Notes: a model not told the origin generated them from the letters alone. A DNA stretch of 64,000 nucleotides from Aphanomyces cochlioides (GCA_019828595.1 JAHQRK010000032.1:682001-746000), one strand, 5' to 3'; counted from the first letter of the stretch, positions 19,840-31,625 are shown. A program made the numbers and translations.

Positions 19840-21050
19840 ATGTCTTCCGTCCTCAGTCTAGTATTTATTGTGACAGGAAAAGCTCGTGGGATGACCCAAG
19901 TGGATTCGGAAGCGATGGCGCCGGCCGTCGAGAAAGACGCGCTCCTGGAAGATGCCGTCAGCTTTGTAGCGGTTGCTCGCCGTCAACGATGGATGATCGG
20001 TGTGCTCTGTGTGGTTGTCGTGGCGATCATCTGGACTTTTGCAAGCGTTCTCGTGCAGTATGTGTTTCACGACTTGGGATTCTCCAAACCATTCTTCCTC
20101 ACGTACGTCGCCAACTCGCTCTTTGCAGTCAACCTTCCCATCTACTGGATCGGCGTCAAGCTTGGATATATCCAGACGGAGAATCAGGTTGGTGTTCGCA
20201 GCACGCTCTGGGTCAGTGCCATTGTCGCCCCACTTTGGTTCATTGCCAACTGCGCGTACAACTTTAGCCTGAACCAAACGAGGTACTTTCCAGTATGCCC
20301 ATGACTTCTGAAACTTGTCTTAGTGTTACAAGCAGCACGATCATCAGCTCGACGTCGTCGATGTTCACATTTGCATTGAGTGTCGTCTTCCTTGGCGAAC
20401 GCTTTTCGTGGCTCAAGGTTTGCATCATCTCGTGAACCATCCTGATGTCTATGGCTGAGTAGATCCTTGGCGTAGCTTTCTGCATGGCGGGGAATATTTT
20501 CACCGTCTTGCAAGACAGCTCGTCTGGAACGTCTGACAGCTTCTTTGGCGATGCGACTGCGTTGGTGTCTGCCTTTATGTACGCCGTCTACACGTCCACT
20601 ATGCGAAAGTACATCCCTGATGACTCGCGCATGAGCCTGTGCCTGTTTTTTGGACTCTTGGGTTTGCTCAACTTTGTCTGTCTCCTTCCAATTGTGCTCA
20701 TTTTGCATGCCACGCACATCGAGTCTCTGCAAACTCTGACATGGGAAATCCTTGGACTTTTGACACTAAAGGGCCTCTTTGACAACGTCTTGTCCGACTA
20801 TCTCTGGGCAATGGCGATGCTGTACACGACTCCGACAGTGGCTACAATCGGTCTCTCATTGACAGTAAGTTCCCCGCCTACGCCTTTCAGTCTAAGAATT
20901 ATCTAGGTCCCATTTGCCATTCTGTCGGACGCCATCTTCCATGCTGTGCCTCCAACTGTCGTTGTCTGCTGTGCTTCCATCTTTGTCATCGCCGGTTTTG
21001 TCTTGATCAACGTTTCCAGCAGTCACGACGAGAAGAAATCACTTGATTAA
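19840..21050 (+). CDS. drug/metabolite transporter superfamily protein (SLC35F5-like)
   Basis: Four exons: 19840-20282, 20324-20417, 20463-20864, 20907-21050 (introns 41, 45, 42 bp), 360 aa. An alternative start is the in-frame ATG at 19891. About ten hydrophobic segments are seen. The signature SVTSSTIISSTSSMFTFALS followed by VVFLGERFSWLK is typical of SLC35F-type EamA transporters, as is the second-half ATVATIGLSLTVPFAILSD. Known relatives move nucleotide sugars, thiamine or other metabolites across Golgi, vacuole or plasma membranes. The substrate is not predictable here. Confidence 0.85.
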
Positions 21051-21317
21051 AGTATGTCTTAATATTAGCCAATTAAATTTCAGTATTGTTTAAATTTCTC
21101 ATTTAAACCAATTAAATATTATTAAAATCATTAATTTCGTCACAAAAATCAATTATTTTATCGAATGAACTTTTAATTATATTTTTATTTTAGCCAATTA
21201 AATCGATGAAAGGGGGAGCTCGCTGTGGGGTTTAGAATTTGCATTGAGAAGATCTCGACGGAAGACAAGACGAGGTATGTTCATGCCACGGAATTCAACT
21301 CATTCCACGCTCTGTAG

Positions 21318-22275
21318 ATGAGCAGCACAGGTGCAGGGGTGAGCTTTCTTTCATCTTGATCTCGTCGTGACGTTCCCCTCTTTGTCTAGTACGATCTCTC
21401 AGCAGGCACGTTTTCTCCAGACGGACGAATTTTCCAAGTCGAATACGCTAAGAAGGCCGTTGAAAACAGTGGGTATGATGGGATCCTGGAAGGCTATAGC
21501 CAACTTTATGATTAGAACGGCTATTGGTATTCATTGCAAAGACGGTGTCGTGATGGGCGTGGAAAAGATTCTTCTATCAAAGATGCTTGTGGCCGGCACG
21601 CACCGCCGAATCCACGCTATTGACCGCCATGTTGGCTTGGTATGCGATTCGCTTCTATAACTGTGCTCATGTTTGTGTAATCAAGGCTATGTCTGGTTTG
21701 GTTGCTGATGGACGTCAGTTGGTCAACCGTGCTCGTGAAGAAGCTTCTGGTTACAAGAAGAACTACGGCAGCCCGATCCCTCCCCAAGTCTTGGCCGACC
21801 GAATGAGCCAATATGTGCACTACTTCACCTTGTACGGCTCTGTCCGACCATTCGGCACGTCTATCATGCTTGCGGGACGCGATGTCGATACTGGCAAGTG
21901 CTTTTTGAACGTGATTGAGCCTTCTGGCGTCTCGTATCGCTACCGGGGTTGTGCCATGGGCAAGGGAGAGCAAGCAGCCAAGACTGAAATTGAAAAGTAC
22001 AAGATCTTTGACCTGACGTGCCGTGAGGCCATCAAGTACATTGCCAAAATGTACGCACTTGCTACTCTCTCTGTCTATTGACGCTTTGGAACTCTAGTTT
22101 GCATGTCTTGCACGACGAAGTCAAGCACAAGTTTGAGCTTGAGCTCAGCTGGCTCTGCGAAGAATCCAACTGGCAGCATCAGTTGGTGCCTAACAACATC
22201 CGCGACGAAGCGAATGAATGGGCGATTCAAGCTATCCAAGACGACGAAATGGCCGATGACGACGATGATGCTTAG
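21318..22275 (+). CDS. PSMA3: 20S proteasome subunit alpha-7 (PSMA3)
   Basis: Five exons: 21318-21338, 21390-21472, 21516-21639, 21686-22050, 22098-22275; introns 43-51 bp; 256 aa, the normal length. [25 protein letters not shown] is the proteasome alpha signature, and [30 protein letters not shown] and [13 protein letters not shown] follow. The alpha-7-specific acidic C terminus is present ([11 protein letters not shown]), the phosphorylatable tail of PSMA3. It forms part of the outer ring that gates the core particle. The first exon codes for only seven residues. It ends 32 bp from the convergent F-box-like gene. AGCCAATTAAAT motifs lie upstream at about 21067-21205. Confidence 0.95.
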
Positions 22276-22307
22276 TTTGGTCGAACAACACGGTGCATAA
22301 CTCTCGA

Positions 22308-23472
22308 TTATCGTCGCTTGTTTGGATTGCTCCGTTTCGTGGACAAATCAACATGCTCGGCACACAGATGGCACGGCTGGGACTGCCAATGCACAGTTCC
22401 CTGGACGACAGCAAAACCCACGCCAACTTCAGCGCAGTAAATGTCTGTCAAATCTTCCCATTCCGCCGCTGTCACAATCTCGTACGCGGTCCTATAGCGG
22501 CAACATCAAAGAGGAGCTCATGACAGCATATGCTCACGTCTTGATGCCAGGAATGGGCTGACAGAGCGAGTTGGATTGTCCAGCGAGGAAGAGTCCAACG
22601 CCAGTCGGCACAACTGGGCGTTTGTGTCGCACACAGAGCAAATGGCCGTTAAGAATTGGTCCTGGCGGATCATCGCTGGCACTCTTTACGTACGCGCGCC
22701 ACTGCTTCATCCACTTGAACGGCACAAGGTAGAACGTGTTGATATCCGTGCTGAAGAGCGCCGGTGGATGCAATCCTTTGCGCATCACGAGGTCCATAAG
22801 CGCATCTGACGTTGTGTGCTCCACAAAGCGTTGCGTCTTCTTGTTGTTACGGGCCTCCTCTTCTTCATGGGCGTCAGCTAAGCATTTGTGGCATTCACCA
22901 GCAGGAAGTCCACAACCAAAGACAGGGGCGGGAAAGTAGGTATAGAGCTTCTTCCATGCAAAGAGTGGCAACACCATTCGTTTCCCATGGCTCTTGGACA
23001 CAGCGAGAGGTCGCAATCGATTGTGTGCGCACGTGATACTCTCAGACAAATCTTCAATCTCCTTTTGGCTGAGGAGGTCCATCGAGTCGATTTTCTTGGG
23101 TTTAGCCAGGTTGGATTTGTACAGCTTTGGACCTTGCGCGAGGAGCTTGTCGGCTTTGACGCATTGTTTCCTGCAGGTCAAGACGAACGCTTTCGAAATG
23201 ACCACGTAGCTCGAGTTGTTCGAGACGTCCAAGAGTGCCGTGGCGTGCAACAAGTACGCTTTAATCATTTGGAGTTCGATGCAATGCAACCACATGAGGT
23301 TCGAAACCGGTGGCTTCGCTGCAGCGCTTATAAACTGCAAAGCCGCTGCCTCCTTGCAGAGGATAAGCGCGACAGAAGCCACATGCCCATGCAGTTCCTT
23401 GGAACACATACTAAGCCGGCCGAGCTCTGTGCTCGTGAGGAAGCGGCCGACGCAGAGCCAGGTCACCTGCAT
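22308..23472 (-). CDS. F-box-like protein with a C-terminal Cys-rich/DUSP-like region
   Basis: Two exons (23472-22538, 22491-22308; intron 46 bp), 372 aa. The first ~35 residues (VGRFLTSTELGRLSMCSKELH) look like an F-box helix set. The middle has C-x-x-C pairs (CGLPAGECHKCLADAHEEEEA). The later stretch TFYLVPFKWMKQWRAYVKS followed by PGPILNGHLLC resembles the DUSP domain found in ubiquitin proteases such as USP48, and AAEWEDLTDIYCAEVGVGF is like the end of that domain. If real, it would be a substrate receptor for an SCF ubiquitin ligase with a DUSP-like binding module. Both domain calls are by eye. Confidence 0.6.
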
Positions 23473-24007
23473 GGTGGATCACGAACAACATGACACATTC
23501 ATCACCTTGAAACTCCCTCTTTTTAATGACGTTACATTGCGTATCCTTGAGAAATTATATAAAATACCTCGATTTAGTGACAATATGAAATCTTATTGAG
23601 ATTCCTGTCCAGAATCTTATTGTTGACAGTTTTGATTGGTTAAAAATTTAGCATTTTTTAACCAATCAAATATTAAATACCCGAGGAAAACATCACTCAG
23701 AAGCATTGTGCAGCTAGTGAAGGTACACGAACACATCCCAAGTGAATGGAGCGGATTGCCCACGATGTCGTTCTGTGCTCAGACAAAGTATACTCTGTGG
23801 AAGCTCAGCGAACAGCGCTCGTTTATATCCAACTTTTACCTCAAGGATGTCAATGGATGGCTTTGACTGAACCAAGACGACTTCCAATGATTCACAGTAT
23901 TCCGGATTTTATCCGGATATGAATATATTTAACCGGATCCGGATAAAGTTAAGTGCGATACTTAGTATATCGTACCTGCATGAACACGCTATCCATTGGC
24001 GTGTGGG
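23473..24007. promoter_or_regulatory. divergent promoter region with three motif types
   Basis: Near the F-box-like start is TCCCTCTTTTTAATGAC (23514-23530), shared with the HTH gene at 53.3 kb. In the middle is an inverted pair, TTTTGATTGGTTAAA (about 23629) and TTTAACCAATCAAAT (about 23657), which could form a hairpin. Just before the poly(A) polymerase gene is a dense group of ATCCGGAT-like sites at 23901-23908, 23911-23918 and 23931-23944. No gene is seen in these 535 bp. Confidence 0.55.
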
Positions 24008-25375
24008 ATGGGCAAGTCCAAGAACAAGAAAGGCGGCGGCGGTGGCAATGGCGAAGCCCACCATCAACCTTCCACGAAGACTGCCAAGAAGAAAGCGAGA
24101 AAGGTCAAAGCTGTAGAAAGCAAGGAGAAGCATTTCCAAGAGAAGAAGAAGAAGAAAGAAAAACTTGACAAACTTCGTCTGCAATCGCATCCCAAGAAAA
24201 GACATCACAAGCCTGTGGGCGGCACCCAAACGCCTGCTGCGATTGAAATTCAAGATGAAAGTGACGGTGATGGATCTCCTTTCATTTCTTTTGAAGAGGG
24301 GAGCAAAGCTGTAGTCGTGGATTTGACAGAACAGACGGAAAACGATGAAGTACCGTGGACGCAATCTGGAAAGCGCTATCGTCATCGAAACGTCTTTCTA
24401 TGCCTGCATGACGAAATACTTGACTTTGTCCAATTTCTGAGCCCTACGTCAGAAGAGATTGCTACAAGGAAAGCGTTGGTTGTGACGATGGAGGAGCTTG
24501 TCGCTTCCTTGTGGCCGAATGCAACTATCAAACCTTTTGGCTCCCAATTGACGCAAATGTTCTTGCCAACGAGTGATATCGATATGGTTGTGCTAAATGG
24601 CCCTGAAGGAAAAGAACCTCTATTTGCACTGGCCGCGCGACTCGAAGAACTCGATATGGTTTCCTACATTGAAGTTGTTGACGGCGCGCGCATTCCTATA
24701 GTCAAGTTTGTCCACGCCGAGTCCGGCCTTAGTGTCGATGTTTCATTTGGTGTCACAAGTGGCTTTGCAACTGCTGAGCTTGTTCTCTCATATCAGAAGA
24801 AATATGCTCCGTTCAGGCCTTTGACGCTCCTTCTCAAGTACTTCTTGCAGCAGCGTGGGCTCAATGAAACATTCAAAGGCGGAGTTGGCTCGTTCTTGCT
24901 CCAACTCATGGTAGTGAGCTTCTTACAACATTCGAACCGCAATAGCCGTTATCGCAGTGAAGGCCAAGACCTTGGCCATCTACTCGTTGGGTTCTTCGAT
25001 CTCTACGGCAACATTTTCAACTCGTTCGATTTAACCATCTCAGTCTCGAATGGTGGCGCTTATCTGAAGAAAACCGACTTGAACTGGAAGAACTATCAGC
25101 GACCTGAACTCCTCTCGATGGAAAATCCTCACGACAGAACTCTCGACGTCGGCAGCAACTCGTTCGAAATACGCCGTATCTTCAAAGTCTTTTCTCATGC
25201 AGCTAAAGTGCTCCAAGTTGAGATCGAACATCGTGGCAACATGGATCCACACCACGACGAGTATGGCGAGTCCATATTAGAACGCATCATTGCACTCGAC
25301 GATATGCTGACGAGCCGCACTGGCCCAACTAAATTTGGATTTGAGATTGAGAAGGTTGCCGCAAAACACCGCTAA
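24008..25375 (+). CDS. non-canonical poly(A) polymerase, Trf4/PAPD5 type
   Basis: Single exon, 455 aa from the ATG giving MGKSKNKKGG (the open frame begins four codons earlier). The N terminus is Lys/Gly-rich and low complexity. The nucleotidyltransferase core has FGSQLTQMFLPTSDIDMVV (the GS motif and the D-x-D pair near residues 188-190) and LSVDVSFG with the third catalytic Asp. The central and PAP-associated part includes PFRPLTLLLKYFLQQRGLNETFKGGVGSF and LGHLLVGFFDLYG. Trf4-type enzymes add short oligo(A) tails in the TRAMP complex and send nuclear RNAs to the exosome. It could also be a Cid1-type uridylyltransferase, but the absence of RRMs and the region KGGVGSF favour Trf4. It ends 9 bp from the next convergent gene. 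Confidence 0.88.
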   Translation: MGKSKNKKGGGGGNGEAHHQPSTKTAKKKARKVKAVESKEKHFQEKKKKKEKLDKLRLQSHPKKRHHKPVGGTQTPAAIEIQDESDGDGSPFISFEEGSKAVVVDLTEQTENDEVPWTQSGKRYRHRNVFLCLHDEILDFVQFLSPTSEEIATRKALVVTMEELVASLWPNATIKPFGSQLTQMFLPTSDIDMVVLNGPEGKEPLFALAARLEELDMVSYIEVVDGARIPIVKFVHAESGLSVDVSFGVTSGFATAELVLSYQKKYAPFRPLTLLLKYFLQQRGLNETFKGGVGSFLLQLMVVSFLQHSNRNSRYRSEGQDLGHLLVGFFDLYGNIFNSFDLTISVSNGGAYLKKTDLNWKNYQRPELLSMENPHDRTLDVGSNSFEIRRIFKVFSHAAKVLQVEIEHRGNMDPHHDEYGESILERIIALDDMLTSRTGPTKFGFEIEKVAAKHR

Positions 25376-25384
25376 ATGGAATGA

Positions 25385-26233
25385 TTACTTTGCTTTACCA
25401 GCAATTCTGGCTACATGTGGCACAATGTATCCGGTGAGACCAAGCGTAACGGGGTAGAAGACAGAAGACAACGTGACCGCCGCCGCCCAAGTGCCCATTG
25501 CTGATCCAACATCTCCCAGACCATACTGGTTGAGAAGGGGGAGGATGTCAACGCCTTGAAGGAGAGCCACGTAGATAGACGAAACAACAGTGAGACCCAT
25601 GAGTCGAGATCCAATCATGTAGCACGCTCCATACTTGTCCATAATGGACGACATGCTAGAGAGACCTCTGTGAATAAGAGAAGGATTCGCATTGTCCGTT
25701 GGCGGCAATCTAGAACCATGCGTGAGGACAAAAAGACAGGAGGGGATGCATACGCTGGCATGAGCGCTGACACTTTGACCTGAGTCAACTCGGGGAAATA
25801 CTTAGAGAGGAAAGCCGCGGCAGCAATATCCAACGGCATGCGTAGACGACGCAGAGGTCGGCTTGCTGCGAAAGCAAGTGCGAATTCGGGCGAAATCGTC
25901 ACGCCTAAGCAACGAGCTTCAGTCTACTGGTGCTCAGATGGACGAACCTGCAGCTTGAAGGAGCGCGTAGGTCCCAAAGACTGCCGTCATATCAGAGGTG
26001 ACCATAACGCCAAACGTGATCGCAGTGTGGTCTTTCAGCGCGGCATTGAAATGGTTGACAGCATCTTTCAAAATAGTTGGATTTGGATCCTGAGGCGAGA
26101 ACGACGATGGCGGTGGTTGAAACGACGACAAGGCAGGTCTCGTCGCCGAGCAGAACATACGAGAGTAAGCGTGCTGAGCGTCTTGAACTCTTCCGACGGC
26201 ACGGCCGGAGTTGCGGACGACGCGGCGCCACAT
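25385..26233 (-). CDS. FAM210/DUF1279-like mitochondrial membrane protein
   Basis: Three exons: 26233-25948, 25904-25754, 25709-25385 (introns 43 and 44 bp), 253 aa. The N terminus MWRRVVRNSGRAVGRVQDAQHAYSR is Arg-rich with no acidic residues at first, like a mitochondrial presequence. Near the C terminus DKYGACYMIGSRLMGLTVVSSIYVALLQGVD matches the DUF1279 pattern (DKYG, then Y-x-x-L-x-x-G-V-D). DUF1279/FAM210 proteins are mitochondrial inner-membrane proteins tied to translation. The first half carries a second, poorer copy of a similar pattern (FGVMVTSDMTAVFGTYALLQAAGV), suggesting an internal duplication. Confidence 0.7.
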
Positions 26234-26721
26234 GAGTGCGAGATTCAAAGACAGTTGAATGTATGTCGCATGTCAAGGTTGCATTCGATTGGATGGTGGA
26301 ATTCCCTTGCATATCAAAGTCGATGCATCGTCGTCGGCGTTCTCAGCGGCAATTCCATCCACCTCAATGCTTTGAATCTTCTAGAGACATCTATTCACCG
26401 CCGCCGCGGCGGCGCGGCTGTCTCGCTGTAACTGCTTCAACGTTCGATTCCTAACCGGACATCCGGATAAAAAGCACGGCGTGGCAGGTTTGGTTGGTGT
26501 GGAGCCAAACCTGTCACGAGTTTTATCTTGAAATTTGTATGGGTTTTTCCATTGGCAATACATGGGGGGGCCACCTATAAAATTTAATCTTGAAATTTGT
26601 ATTGGAGAATTCCATACAATGCATCCATGGGGGGTCCGACGTGGATTTTTCCCAGCTTGAGTTTTGCATTCTATTTTTCTGACCATTCGTGCACCGCGGG
26701 AAGGAGACGGTGGTTAGCGAG
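26234..26721. promoter_or_regulatory. divergent promoter region with ATCCGGAT and paired ATACAAATTTCAAGAT motifs
   Basis: A GC-rich CCGCCGCGGCGGCGCGGC run lies at about 26400. AACCGGAC and ATCCGGAT follow at 26453-26468. Two minus-strand copies of ATACAAATTTCAAGAT sit at about 26523-26540 and 26584-26602, each followed by a CATGGGGGG-type run, so this looks like an imperfect ~62-bp duplication. No gene is seen in these 490 bp. Confidence 0.5.
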
Positions 26722-28309
26722 ATGAGTACTGAGAAGCCAGGTACGTTGCGGAGGAACACACGATGTATAAATGAATGTGCGCTTGTCTAGTTGGTGATGC
26801 TTTGAAAGAAGCGGTCAAGAACCAAGTCGAGTTCTATTTCTCCAAGGCAAATCTAGCCAACGACTCGTTTCTTGTTTCACAAATGAACGCGCAAATGTAC
26901 TGCCTGTCCGACGAAAGGACATGAATATTCATGATATGCTCTAGGTATGTACCGCTTGATGTCATCTTGGGTTTCTCCAAGATCAAGCAATTGACGGAAG
27001 ATGCTGCTTTGATCGTTGAAGCGATCAAAGATTCCAAGGTACACGACTTGCAGCGATCTTAGACCTTACACACTTGCAGGTGTGCTCGCTGAGCCCTGAA
27101 GGCGATGCCATCAAGCCAAATATCAAATCGGAGCGTAATACAATTATTCTTCGCGAAATTCCATCGGCGACCGAACCAAACGTTGTTGAAGCCATTTTCG
27201 ATGGCTGTGGAACTGTCACAAGCGTTCGCAGCGATGTTGGAGACACTTGGTTCGTCACGATGGCGTCTGAAGAAGTAGCGGTCAATACTCTGTTGGCTCT
27301 TCGCAGCAAGACCTTCAACGATGCACCTATCAAAGCCCGTCTCAAGTCGGAAAACATCCTTCGATCATTCATTCCCTCGGACACGACAGCTGCTGCGTCG
27401 ACGTCGCCCACTCCATACCAGGCCACCACACCGTACTATGGCAATGCGCTTTATTACAACCAAGCTGTGCCGAACGCTTTCGGCGTTCAATACGCTGGTC
27501 GCACGAACGGTAAGCCAAATTCCAAGGTCAAGACGCCCAAGGATGCCTCGAAGAAGGCTGGAACGCCTACCAACGGCAAGAAGTCCAAGGACAAGAAGAA
27601 AAAGGAAGGTACGCCCAAGGCTGCCAAGAATGGCGAACGCCAACCAATTTTGAACGCTGCCAACTTTCCACCACTTCCAACTGTGGCTCCTGGCATGGAA
27701 ATCACACACAAGTACAGTCATGATGACATCATGGAGATTGTCAAGCACATGGATGAAGCTGACTGCACTCTTCCTGAAGGCAAGATGGACTTTGAAGCCC
27801 ATGAAGGCGCCTTGACGCCAATTGCGCATCCCGATTTGCTCAAGAACCAACGCACGTATAGTATTGAACAGGCTCGCGAAGCTCTGCGCCAAGGTCGTCC
27901 TATCCGCAGTGACTCCGTCGGTTCGGTCGACTACGAAAGTCTCATGTACGGTGAAGAATACACCAAGGAAGCGCGTGAATTGCGCGCTCAACAAGCCAAA
28001 CAAGACGGTGAAGCCAAGAAAGTCAACGTCTCTGTTGGTGGATATGCCGCTGCGCTCATCCACGGTACTCCCGTCTCGCCCGAGAAAGAAGTCGCCGTCG
28101 AAACGCCGGCTCCTGAAACCAAGAAGCAAGCTGCTGCCGAGAAAAAAGCATCTCCTGCCCCCGAAAAGAAAGCAGCCCATGCCGAAAAGAAATCGACCCC
28201 AAAGAAGAAGGAAGACCCGGCGCCAACTCCAGGCGCGTGGGGCGGTCGATCGTTCGTCGACGTGGTGACCAAGCCGAAGGATGAGAAGAGTACAGTAGAA
28301 ACGGAATAG
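26722..28309 (+). CDS. La-related RNA-binding protein (LARP4/6-like)
   Basis: Four exons: 26722-26740, 26791-26896, 26945-27038, 27080-28309 (introns 50, 48, 41 bp), 482 aa. Residues about 5-85 are a La motif (VKNQVEFYFSKANLANDSFLVSQM, then VPLDVILGFSKIKQLTED). Next is an RRM-like domain (TIILREIPSATEPNVVEAIF, DTWFVTMASEEVAVNTLLAL). A basic low-complexity linker follows (KKAGTPTNGKKSKDKKKKEG), then ILNAANFPPLP, which fits the PAM2-like or FPPL motif used by LARPs to bind poly(A)-binding protein. The C terminus is Ala/Lys/Glu-rich and ends GAWGGRSFVDVV. Predicted role: cytoplasmic mRNA poly(A) stability or translation. Confidence 0.85.
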
Positions 28310-28342
28310 CCATCTTAGAGATAATGCATGTTGGATGATAGT

Positions 28343-28987
28343 CTACTTGATATTTGCATTCTTGGACCAGTATTCAACCGACTCGAGGTACTTCTCCTTG
28401 TCGAGAGGAACGCCAGAGCCGCCGACTTCCTTGCCGAGCGCATTCCGCAAGATTGTCATGGGTTCCATCGGCAGTTCATGGTCCACGACTTGCGCTTTCA
28501 CAAGGACGATACGCCACGGCGCATCGCTGGAATCGATGGGCTTTCCCATGGCTTCGTTCTCAAGACGGACTTGTTCGCGGCTGTACAGCACAATGTCGAG
28601 GAACTTGGCCGTCTCAGGCGTGACCATGTGGCTGGGAAACCATCGGGTCAATCTACAACGTCACAACGTCAGGATTAGTTGAATTGCGCATGGCGCGTAC
28701 ACTGGGAGTTCTTCCGGAACGCGGGAGATGTAGCCCGACTGGAGCAAATGGGCGGATTTGGCCGTGATGGGTACGGTCGAGATGCGCGTGTTGATAAAGT
28801 TGGGCACGAACAAGTGCTTGCAGAAAGGCGCGTATCCGTCGACGAGTTGGTACTCCCCAGATTCAAAGTACTCGTTGATCTTGTCCTGGAATGCCTTCTT
28901 GTCAAATTTAATCTTTGTGCCGGCGTAGTTGGGATCATCAAACTGACGCGATGCAAAGTCGTCTACGCCAGCCACATACCATGACAT
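28343..28987 (-). CDS. DUF3228 family protein
   Basis: Two exons (28987-28701, 28652-28343; intron 48 bp), 198 aa. DDFASRQFDDPNYAGTKI, then VDGYAPFCKHLFVPNF, and a C terminus of LDKEKYLESVEYWSKNANIK match DUF3228, a small soluble family in plants, protists and some bacteria with no known function. The splice joins ELPVLTRWFPS in frame. Length is as expected for the family. Confidence 0.78.
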
Positions 28988-29222
28988 GCCAAGAGTATCG
29001 TCATACCGAGGATAATAGTTGGGAAGTCCACGCTCACTTTTGGCTTAGCGGCGGCGGCATCTCCAAAGCAGCGACGAAGGAGAGGATTTCCACCCACACG
29101 GCGAAGAAGGAGCACCATGACAAGTTGGGAAATGGATGCACCCCGACGTCGTTACTCTCGTCATGCAATTGATTGGTCGTGACCAGACCCTACCCCGATT
29201 ATAATTATATTCTTTGAGGTCT

Positions 29223-29832
29223 TTATCGATCTTTCTTCGAGATGAAGAGGACGCCGTTCTTGAGTCGGCCCTTCGTGGCGAATGTGCCGGCATCCGACTT
29301 GGAGCGCCGAGGAACCTTGTTTGAGCTCTTCTTCTTGCCAAGGACAACGCCAGACGCTTTCTCCTGTACATTGTATTTTGAGCTGAAGAGTGATTTCGCA
29401 AACATGCCTGTTCATCTCGCATATTCTGCCGTTGCGCGCCTTTTTTCTTGATGGCCATGAGCATGTTGTACGGCATTTTCTGTTGTTTTGGAGCCTACAT
29501 GAGCCGTGAAGCTCGACATCCTGACAACAACGAATCTCGCATGATACCTTGCCACCGAGTGCGACGACACGTTCGATTTCCTTCTTCTTCTTGTCCTTTC
29601 CTGTCGTGTTCTTCCTGTCTGTAGAAAGCAGAGCGTGTCATGTCCTGTCTGCCATCAACGTAAACGTACTGAAGTCGCGGACATCTGACACTGCTTTCTG
29701 GAATTCCTCATCGACGAGTTGATTGTGAGAGAGCTCTTCTCCTTGCTTGGGCTTCGTCCTTGGAGCTGTGTCCCGCCGTCTGCTCGGCAACGTCGGGCAC
29801 TCGAACACCTGGACAATGCGCGGTTTGCTCAT
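29223..29832 (-). CDS. DUF4602 (C1orf131-like) nucleolar candidate; one-base frame break
   Basis: Exons 29832-29670, 29618-29548 and 29495-29223 (introns 51 and 52 bp). The start MSKPRIVQVFE leads to a Lys-rich middle (KDKKKKEIERVVALGGKAPKQQKMPYNMLMAIKKK) and a basic C terminus KGRLKNGVLFISKKDR. The family known from human C1orf131 has this plan and is a small-subunit processome part. In the last exon the frame ending NMRDEQA and the frame starting GMFAKSLFSS differ by one base at about 29400-29412, with no usable intron between. This is either a sequencing error or a real frameshift; the coordinates cover both frames. Confidence 0.55.
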
Positions 29833-31625
29833 CCTGCAACCAAAATTTGACTGGCGGATTTGCAATACCTTATAATTTTATAAGTATTTTGAAATTGAAT
29901 AAACTTTCTAATATTGTGCTTTCGAGCAAAATTTCGGATATCGGCGTGATTTGTTGAGTCGTTTATCAATCGTTTTGATTGACTAATATAACATTCAAGA
30001 CCCATTTGGACCAATCAAATCCTGACATTGAAAAATCAGCCAATGGGATCGATTCGCGGATCGGTTCTTTGGCGTGATTCGATTGCGCCGCTACCCAAAA
30101 TTTGTATCAAATCAATAATATTATACTCAGTATTTATTATAATAGGTTTTACGTCGCATGTGTGTGAACAAATTGAGCTCCCCGCGGTCTCCGTTCGACG
30201 CTGCATCTCACTGCAGAGAAGAGGATGAAGTCTTGAATCAGAGTTTTCCAAGCTCTCCTCCTTTTCCGCGCATAACGAGAAGCAATACGTTCAAGTTGTA
30301 ATACTGTAGTTGGTCTCAAGTTCAAGTTACTGCAAAGATCGATATTATATGAGACCCCGGCAGACAAAATGATGCTTATGGGGTTTTGTTGAAATTCGAG
30401 TTAGCTACGCAGTGCGATAGAGCATTGTTTCAGCTGCATTTAGATGGTCTAAGACCTCCAGAAGTCGTAGTGGTTACGAAGATATCGCCTTCGGCGTGAC
30501 CGCCATGCCGCAATTTTCAATTTTGTCAAAAAAAAATTCTTTACACCATTGGATAATATTCGGCATGGGCTATCGAATACAGGCATCCGATTGGCTTGAA
30601 ACGCACTGGAAGATGCTCAAACACAGAAAATAGATTTTTTAACCGGATTATCCGGAAAATATTTTGACGAAATTTTGGATGAAATTGTCTTCGCTAGAGC
30701 TGTCGAGTCATCCAATATTCACTCTCGTCCGAGCCTTCAGCACACCAGGCCGACCCATTGCCACCTTGATCACTCATTTTGTTCTTTTGTCTGGAATATA
30801 ATGATTTCTGTAGTTAATGTCCATTTCTTTCTATGGCCATTTCTCAAAAGAAGTGGATGAGGAAAACAGAGTGGTACTCCGGCTTCAAAGTTGATTTTCT
30901 CAAAAGTCGAAAAATGGCCTATGAATCATTTTGTTTGCCGGGGTCTCATATACGTTTATAGAGGTAGATATATTTAGACGAACAGACGAACAAGAGATCA
31001 TGCCGAAGACTGAAGAGATGCCGCCGCGTGCCAATAGGTAAAGCAATGAAAAGAGCCAACTCATAGCTGTCCAGCAGCGCAGAAGAGTCAACACACAATG
31101 AAAAACTCAAGATGGATGATGATGTATGACAAAATCCGACCTCATTTCGAATCATGTTTGCTAGAACGTGTCGGTATACTCAAACGCATCATCTCGAATC
31201 AGTTCAAGGTCAAGTTCGAGCTCAAAGACGTCGCTGTCTCGTGCCAGCTCTCAGTCAAGCAAACATGAAGGAAGCTCTGTGTCGTCTCGTTCGTCATTGA
31301 CCACAAGTACGTTCACCCAATGCTACAGTCATGTCAGATTGGACTAGCCACCTCTATTCATGAGTTGGAGCTTCGAAAGCTCGAAATTGAAGCCCAACTC
31401 AAAGCTGTCGAGTCAGCACTCGAGCAAAAGCAAGCATCGACCAACTATCAAGTAAGACTCGTGGTAGTTGATGCAGCCCGCGTGACTGGAGATGACAGGT
31501 CCGCCGTCCTTTTGCGCTATTGCCGCGATCCTCCAGAAAGTAGAAATAATCCGGATAACGATCATTTTTCCGTATAATATGTCATAAATCATTTTCCCAA
31601 AGAGCGCGTACTTGCTGGAGGAGCG
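29833..31625. other. gene-poor 1.8 kb; CCAAT and ATCCGGAT-type motifs, one doubtful small ORF
   Basis: CCAATCAAAT-like sites occur at about 29970, 30012 and 30038, just upstream of the DUF4602 gene. AACCGGATTATCCGGA is at 30641-30656 and ATCCGGAT at 31550-31557. A short frame around 31320-31450 encodes ELELRKLEIEAQLKAVESAL, a plausible coiled coil, and ends at a GTAAGA donor-like site, but no full gene could be built. I saw no tRNA or snRNA pattern. Confidence 0.45.

Noticed and set aside
20184..20732. 182-codon minus-strand ORF across the transporter
   Set aside because: Antisense shadow of a well-supported multi-exon gene.
26430..26460. GTTCGATTC resembling a tRNA T-loop
   Set aside because: No pairing T-stem and no acceptor or anticodon arms around it.
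30470..30540. Hairpin-like CGCCTTCGGCG followed by an A-run, considered as a small nuclear RNA
   Set aside because: No match to U1-U6, 5S or SRP sequence features that I could recognise.
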